Source: Lujinxingia vulgaris (GTDB lineage: Bacteria > Myxococcota_A > Bradymonadia > Bradymonadales > Bradymonadaceae). From it: DNA of 64,000 nucleotides. The stretch is from the NCBI RefSeq assembly GCF_007997005.1, contig NZ_VOSL01000054.1, forward strand, positions 186,001 to 250,000, read 5' to 3'. This document shows positions 61,144 through 64,000 of this stretch, one piece after another. The translations under genes were made by a program, and so were the position numbers. Below the pieces are notes generated by a model that ran no database searches, was not told the DNA's origin, and was given only the letters and a program-made list of their open reading frames with translations. How positions within the stretch are numbered: position 1 is the first letter of the stretch; every line of letters begins with the position of its first letter.

Positions 61144-62907
61144 ATGAGCTTCGAGCTGAGCTTTGTCTTCTTATTGACCCTGGTCGCTCTGGTGCTCTTT
61201 GTCACCGAGCGCATGCGCGTCGATCTGGTCGCCCTGCTCACCATGGCCGCGCTGCTTCCCACCGGCATCCTCACGCCCGCCGAAGGCTTAAGCGGCTTTA
61301 GCAACGAGGCCACCGTCACCATCGCCGCGATGTTCGTGCTCAGCCGCGCCCTCCACCGCACCGGCTCGCTCAAACACATCGCCACCCACCTGGGCCGCCT
61401 CTACGCCTACGATCCTCGCCTGGCCACCGCGGCAATGATGCTGGGCGTGGCGGCCATGTCGGCCTTCATCAACAACGTGGCCGTGGTCGCTATCATGCTC
61501 CCGGTACTCCTGGGCGTCAGCCGGGCCAACGGCATCAACCCCTCCAAGATCATGATGCCCCTCTCCTTCGCCGCGATCTTCGGGGGCACCTGCACGCTGG
61601 TGGGTACCTCCACCAACATCCTCATCAGCGGGCTTCTTACCGATCTGAACCAGCCGGCCATCAACATGTTCGAGATGACCCTGGTCGGCCTGCTCTTCCT
61701 GATCGCCGGCACCGGCTACATGCTCACCGTCGGCGGCGCCATCCTCCCCGACCGCGACAACCCCGACTACCGCCGCGACGACTCCGAGACCCAACCCTAC
61801 CTCACCGAGCTGCGCTTCAGCGCCGACTACCCCGACATCGGCAAAGCCCCTCACATCATCTTAGGGGGCACCGAGGCCACGCTCCTGGCCATGATTCGCG
61901 ACGATCAGGTGCTCGACGCTCCCGAAGAACGCCCCCTGCAACCCGGCGACATCCTGCGCATCTCCGCGCCGGCCACCGTCGTCCGAGACCTGCTCGACAC
62001 CCCCGGCGTCACCTCCCTCGCTGACCCCCAGCCTGAACCCGAAGACCATCAACCCATGGAGCTCATCGAGGTCGTCATTGCCCCCGACGCCGCCGTCGTC
62101 GGTCGCAGCCTCGGCGAGTCGGGTTTCGCCAGGTACCACCCCGCGCGGGTGCTGGCCCTGCGGCGTTCGGCCGACACCGTCGTCGATCAGCTCCTCGACG
62201 TCCCCATCCAGGGCGGCGACGTCCTGCTGATTCAGGCCATGCCCGGCCAGGTCCCCATCCTCCAGGACAGCCCCGACTTCATCGTCGTCTCGGAGATCGG
62301 CCTCTGGGAGTTCAAACACGCCTTCACCCTCCCGGTCATCGCCGCCCTGCTGGCCGTTATCCTGCTCGCCGCCTTTGGCGTTGCCCCCATCGTCACCCTG
62401 GCCAGCGCCGCAGCGGTGCTCGTCGTGCTCATCGGCGTCATCTCCATCGAAGAGGCCTACGAGGCCATCGACTGGCAGGTGATCTTCCTGCTCGGCGGCC
62501 TCATCCCCCTGGGCATCGCCCTCGAAAAGACCGGCGGCGTCACCATGCTCGCAAACGCCACCCTGGCGCTCGTCGGTGACTTCGGCCCCCGCGTCATCCT
62601 CACCACCTTCTTTCTGATCACCATGGCGATGACCGCGATCATCTCCAACCAGGCCACCGCCGTGCTCATCACCCCGGTCGCCGTCAGCGCCGCCATCAGC
62701 CTCGGCGTCGACCCGCGCCCCTTTGTCTTCGCCATCGTCTTCGGCGCCTCGGCCAGCTTCGCCTCCCCGGTCGGCTACCACACCAACGTGATGGTCTACA
62801 GCGCCGGCGGCTACCGCTACATGGACTTCGTGCGCGTGGGCATCCCCCTCTCCCTGCTCTTTCTGATCGTGGCTGCCTTCGTCATCCCCTGGTACTGGCC
62901 GCTCTGA
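61144..62907 (+). CDS. SLC13 (DASS)-type anion permease with TrkA-C domains
   Basis: ATG 61144 is preferred over GTG 61129 upstream; both have weak ribosome sites. 587 residues with about ten membrane segments. Motifs: AAMFVLSRALHRTGSLKHI, TAAMMLGVAAMSAFINNVAVVAIMLPV, FAAIFGGTCTLVGTSTNILI (SNT-like hairpin), and late SNQATAVLITPVAVSAAISLG and SPVGYHTNVMVY. Between the halves, two TrkA-C (RCK_C) regions (about 215-285 and 305-370, with LQPGDILRISAP and IQGGDVLLIQAM). The family moves sulfate, dicarboxylates or phosphate; the ion is not deducible. Confidence 0.9.
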   Translation: MSFELSFVFLLTLVALVLFVTERMRVDLVALLTMAALLPTGILTPAEGLSGFSNEATVTIAAMFVLSRALHRTGSLKHIATHLGRLYAYDPRLATAAMMLGVAAMSAFINNVAVVAIMLPVLLGVSRANGINPSKIMMPLSFAAIFGGTCTLVGTSTNILISGLLTDLNQPAINMFEMTLVGLLFLIAGTGYMLTVGGAILPDRDNPDYRRDDSETQPYLTELRFSADYPDIGKAPHIILGGTEATLLAMIRDDQVLDAPEERPLQPGDILRISAPATVVRDLLDTPGVTSLADPQPEPEDHQPMELIEVVIAPDAAVVGRSLGESGFARYHPARVLALRRSADTVVDQLLDVPIQGGDVLLIQAMPGQVPILQDSPDFIVVSEIGLWEFKHAFTLPVIAALLAVILLAAFGVAPIVTLASAAAVLVVLIGVISIEEAYEAIDWQVIFLLGGLIPLGIALEKTGGVTMLANATLALVGDFGPRVILTTFFLITMAMTAIISNQATAVLITPVAVSAAISLGVDPRPFVFAIVFGASASFASPVGYHTNVMVYSAGGYRYMDFVRVGIPLSLLFLIVAAFVIPWYWPL

Positions 62908-62936
62908 GCCTGACCTCCAGCCCCCTTGCTCGAGCC

Positions 62937-63953
62937 TCAGGGCGTGATCGCCACACAGATCTTCCCGAGATGGCCACCGCGCTTCATCACCTCAAAAGCC
63001 TCCACGGCATCCTCAAATCCCACCACTCGGTCCACCACCGGTCGCAGCTCATGCTGCGCCATGGCCCGATTCATCCTCTCGAACATCTCGCCATCGCCCA
63101 CGATCACCCCCTGCACACGGATGTTCTGCATCAGGATCGGCACCACATTGACCTCCTGCACCCCGCCGGCCAGCACGCCGATCAGCGCTATGGTGCCCCC
63201 CACCCGCACCGCATCTACCGACTCTTTGAGCGTCCCGGCCCCGCCCACCTCCACGACCACATCCACGCCTCGCCCTCCCGTCATCTCCCGCACCGCACGC
63301 CCCCAGGCCGGCGTCTCGCGGTAATTAAGAACCTGCGTCGCCCCGAGCTCCTTCACCCGCTCGAGCTTCGCATCACTGCTCGACGTCATGATCACCTCCG
63401 CCCCCATCATCCGGGAAAACTGCATGGCAAACACAGACACGCCCCCCGTGCCCAGGCAGAGCACCACGTCGCCGGCGCGCACGCCCCCCTGCTCCACCAC
63501 CGCGTGCCAGGCCGTCACACCGGCGCACCCCAGCGTCGCCGCCTCCGCGTCACTCAGATAATCGGGCACCTCCACCACGCTCCCCACATCGCAGACCATC
63601 TCCTCGCGCAGCGTGCCGGGCAGCGGCCCACCCAGGGTGGTGCGCAACTTCTCCCGGGTCGGCGCACCGCTTCGCCACCCCTGCGCAAAGATCGGCGAGA
63701 CCCGTCGCCCGAGCCACGCCGCATCGACGCCCTCTCCCACCTCCACCACCTCGCCAACCCCGTCCGAACACGGCGTCAGCGGCAGGGGCTGGCGCGGGTT
63801 GTAGTGCCCCTGCATCATCATCAAATCCCTGAAGTTGAGCCCGACCGCCCGCATCGCCAGCCGCACCTGCCCCCGGCGCACCGGCTCCGAGGGCACCTCC
63901 ACCATCGTCAGCCGATCCAGCCCAAACGCCCCTTCGATCTGCCAGGCTCGCAT
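62937..63953 (-). CDS. Quinone-oxidoreductase-like MDR dehydrogenase
   Basis: The ATG at 63953 (338 residues) follows AGGAGAGG at 6 nt; an ATG two codons upstream abuts the site. Medium-chain dehydrogenase: [79 protein letters not shown] (Rossmann), LGATQVLNY and GGRGVDVVVEVGGAGTL. The catalytic zinc Cys is absent (NFRD stands in place of CHTD), so this is the quinone oxidoreductase-like, zinc-free branch using NADPH. The gene runs convergently to the SLC13 gene, with 29 nt between their ends. Confidence 0.9.
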   Translation of the reverse strand: MRAWQIEGAFGLDRLTMVEVPSEPVRRGQVRLAMRAVGLNFRDLMMMQGHYNPRQPLPLTPCSDGVGEVVEVGEGVDAAWLGRRVSPIFAQGWRSGAPTREKLRTTLGGPLPGTLREEMVCDVGSVVEVPDYLSDAEAATLGCAGVTAWHAVVEQGGVRAGDVVLCLGTGGVSVFAMQFSRMMGAEVIMTSSSDAKLERVKELGATQVLNYRETPAWGRAVREMTGGRGVDVVVEVGGAGTLKESVDAVRVGGTIALIGVLAGGVQEVNVVPILMQNIRVQGVIVGDGEMFERMNRAMAQHELRPVVDRVVGFEDAVEAFEVMKRGGHLGKICVAITP

Positions 63954-64000
63954 ACCCATCCTCTCCTCTCGCAACCTTTTTACACACTCCGCGCCATTGC

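Overview
The window is GC-rich chromosomal DNA from a Gram-negative, double-membrane bacterium, most likely a Myxococcota/Bradymonadales-type deltaproteobacterium. The evidence is indirect: a run of TPR lipoproteins plus an FHA protein resembling the Glt/Cgl gliding machinery of myxobacteria, many lipobox lipoproteins, two outer-membrane beta-barrels, a FadN-type beta-oxidation fusion, and Ala/Glu-rich proteins. I see no tRNA, rRNA, insertion sequence, prophage or CRISPR array. Genes are packed tightly, with frequent 4-bp ATGA overlaps and many Shine-Dalgarno sites of the GGAG/AGGAG type.

Layout. 1-8.0 kb (minus strand): FHA protein (cut by the window edge), small exported protein, TPR lipoprotein, two further exported TPR proteins and a Cys-rich lipoprotein, together a gliding-type envelope cluster. 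8.2-10.4 kb: an extremely Glu/Ala-rich lipoprotein and a divergent HEXXH metallopeptidase. 10.5-14.1 kb (minus): rplS, a membrane-spanning YhaN/SMC-like protein whose ATPase motifs are degenerate, rnhB and yraN. 14.4-21.7 kb: NAD-dependent epimerase coupled to a lysine 2,3-aminomutase, an esterase whose 3' end overlaps the aminomutase gene, an MGAT/TMEM68-like acyltransferase, a GMC oxidoreductase with a small partner subunit, and an RlpA lipoprotein. 22-25.7 kb (minus): fadN-fadA beta-oxidation operon. 26-29.3 kb (plus): BolA and CGFS glutaredoxin, then rpsP-khpA-rimM-trmD. 29.4-31.9 kb: frmR-frmA-frmB formaldehyde detoxification with a recognisable promoter and operator. 32.5-42.5 kb: a beta-barrel protein, a GT39-type glycosyltransferase, a conserved hypothetical, uvrC, two paralogous PpiC-type lipoproteins and malate dehydrogenase. 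42.8-52.5 kb: a PP2C phosphatase, then the arginine cluster argF'-argG-argE'-(lipoprotein)-argB-argC-argH. 52.7-59.4 kb (minus): a STAS/SpoIIAA-like protein, then a TetR-LolA-permease-permease-ATPase-barrel transport operon. 59.7-64 kb: a saccharopine-dehydrogenase-like enzyme, an SLC13-type permease and a quinone-oxidoreductase-like MDR enzyme.

How the parts work together. The arginine genes specify the acetylated route known from Xanthomonas: a fused acetylglutamate synthase/kinase, ArgC, N-acetylornithine carbamoyltransferase, a deacetylase for acetylcitrulline, ArgG and ArgH. The frm genes form a complete sense-and-oxidise-and-hydrolyse module for formaldehyde. The TetR-controlled operon encodes one component for every envelope layer and is a good candidate for a complete lipid or lipoprotein export path. 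The usual rpsP-rimM-trmD-rplS-rnhB-yraN neighbourhood is split into two blocks about 13 kb apart on opposite strands, with the degenerate ATPase gene inserted between rplS and rnhB.

The most unusual items are that degenerate membrane ATPase-like protein, the complete LolCDE/LolA-like operon that includes its own barrel, the long charged tail on ribosomal protein S16, the Glu/Ala lipoprotein, and a second PpiC-like protein that has lost its rotamase signature. Functions are assigned from family motifs read by eye; no database search was run.
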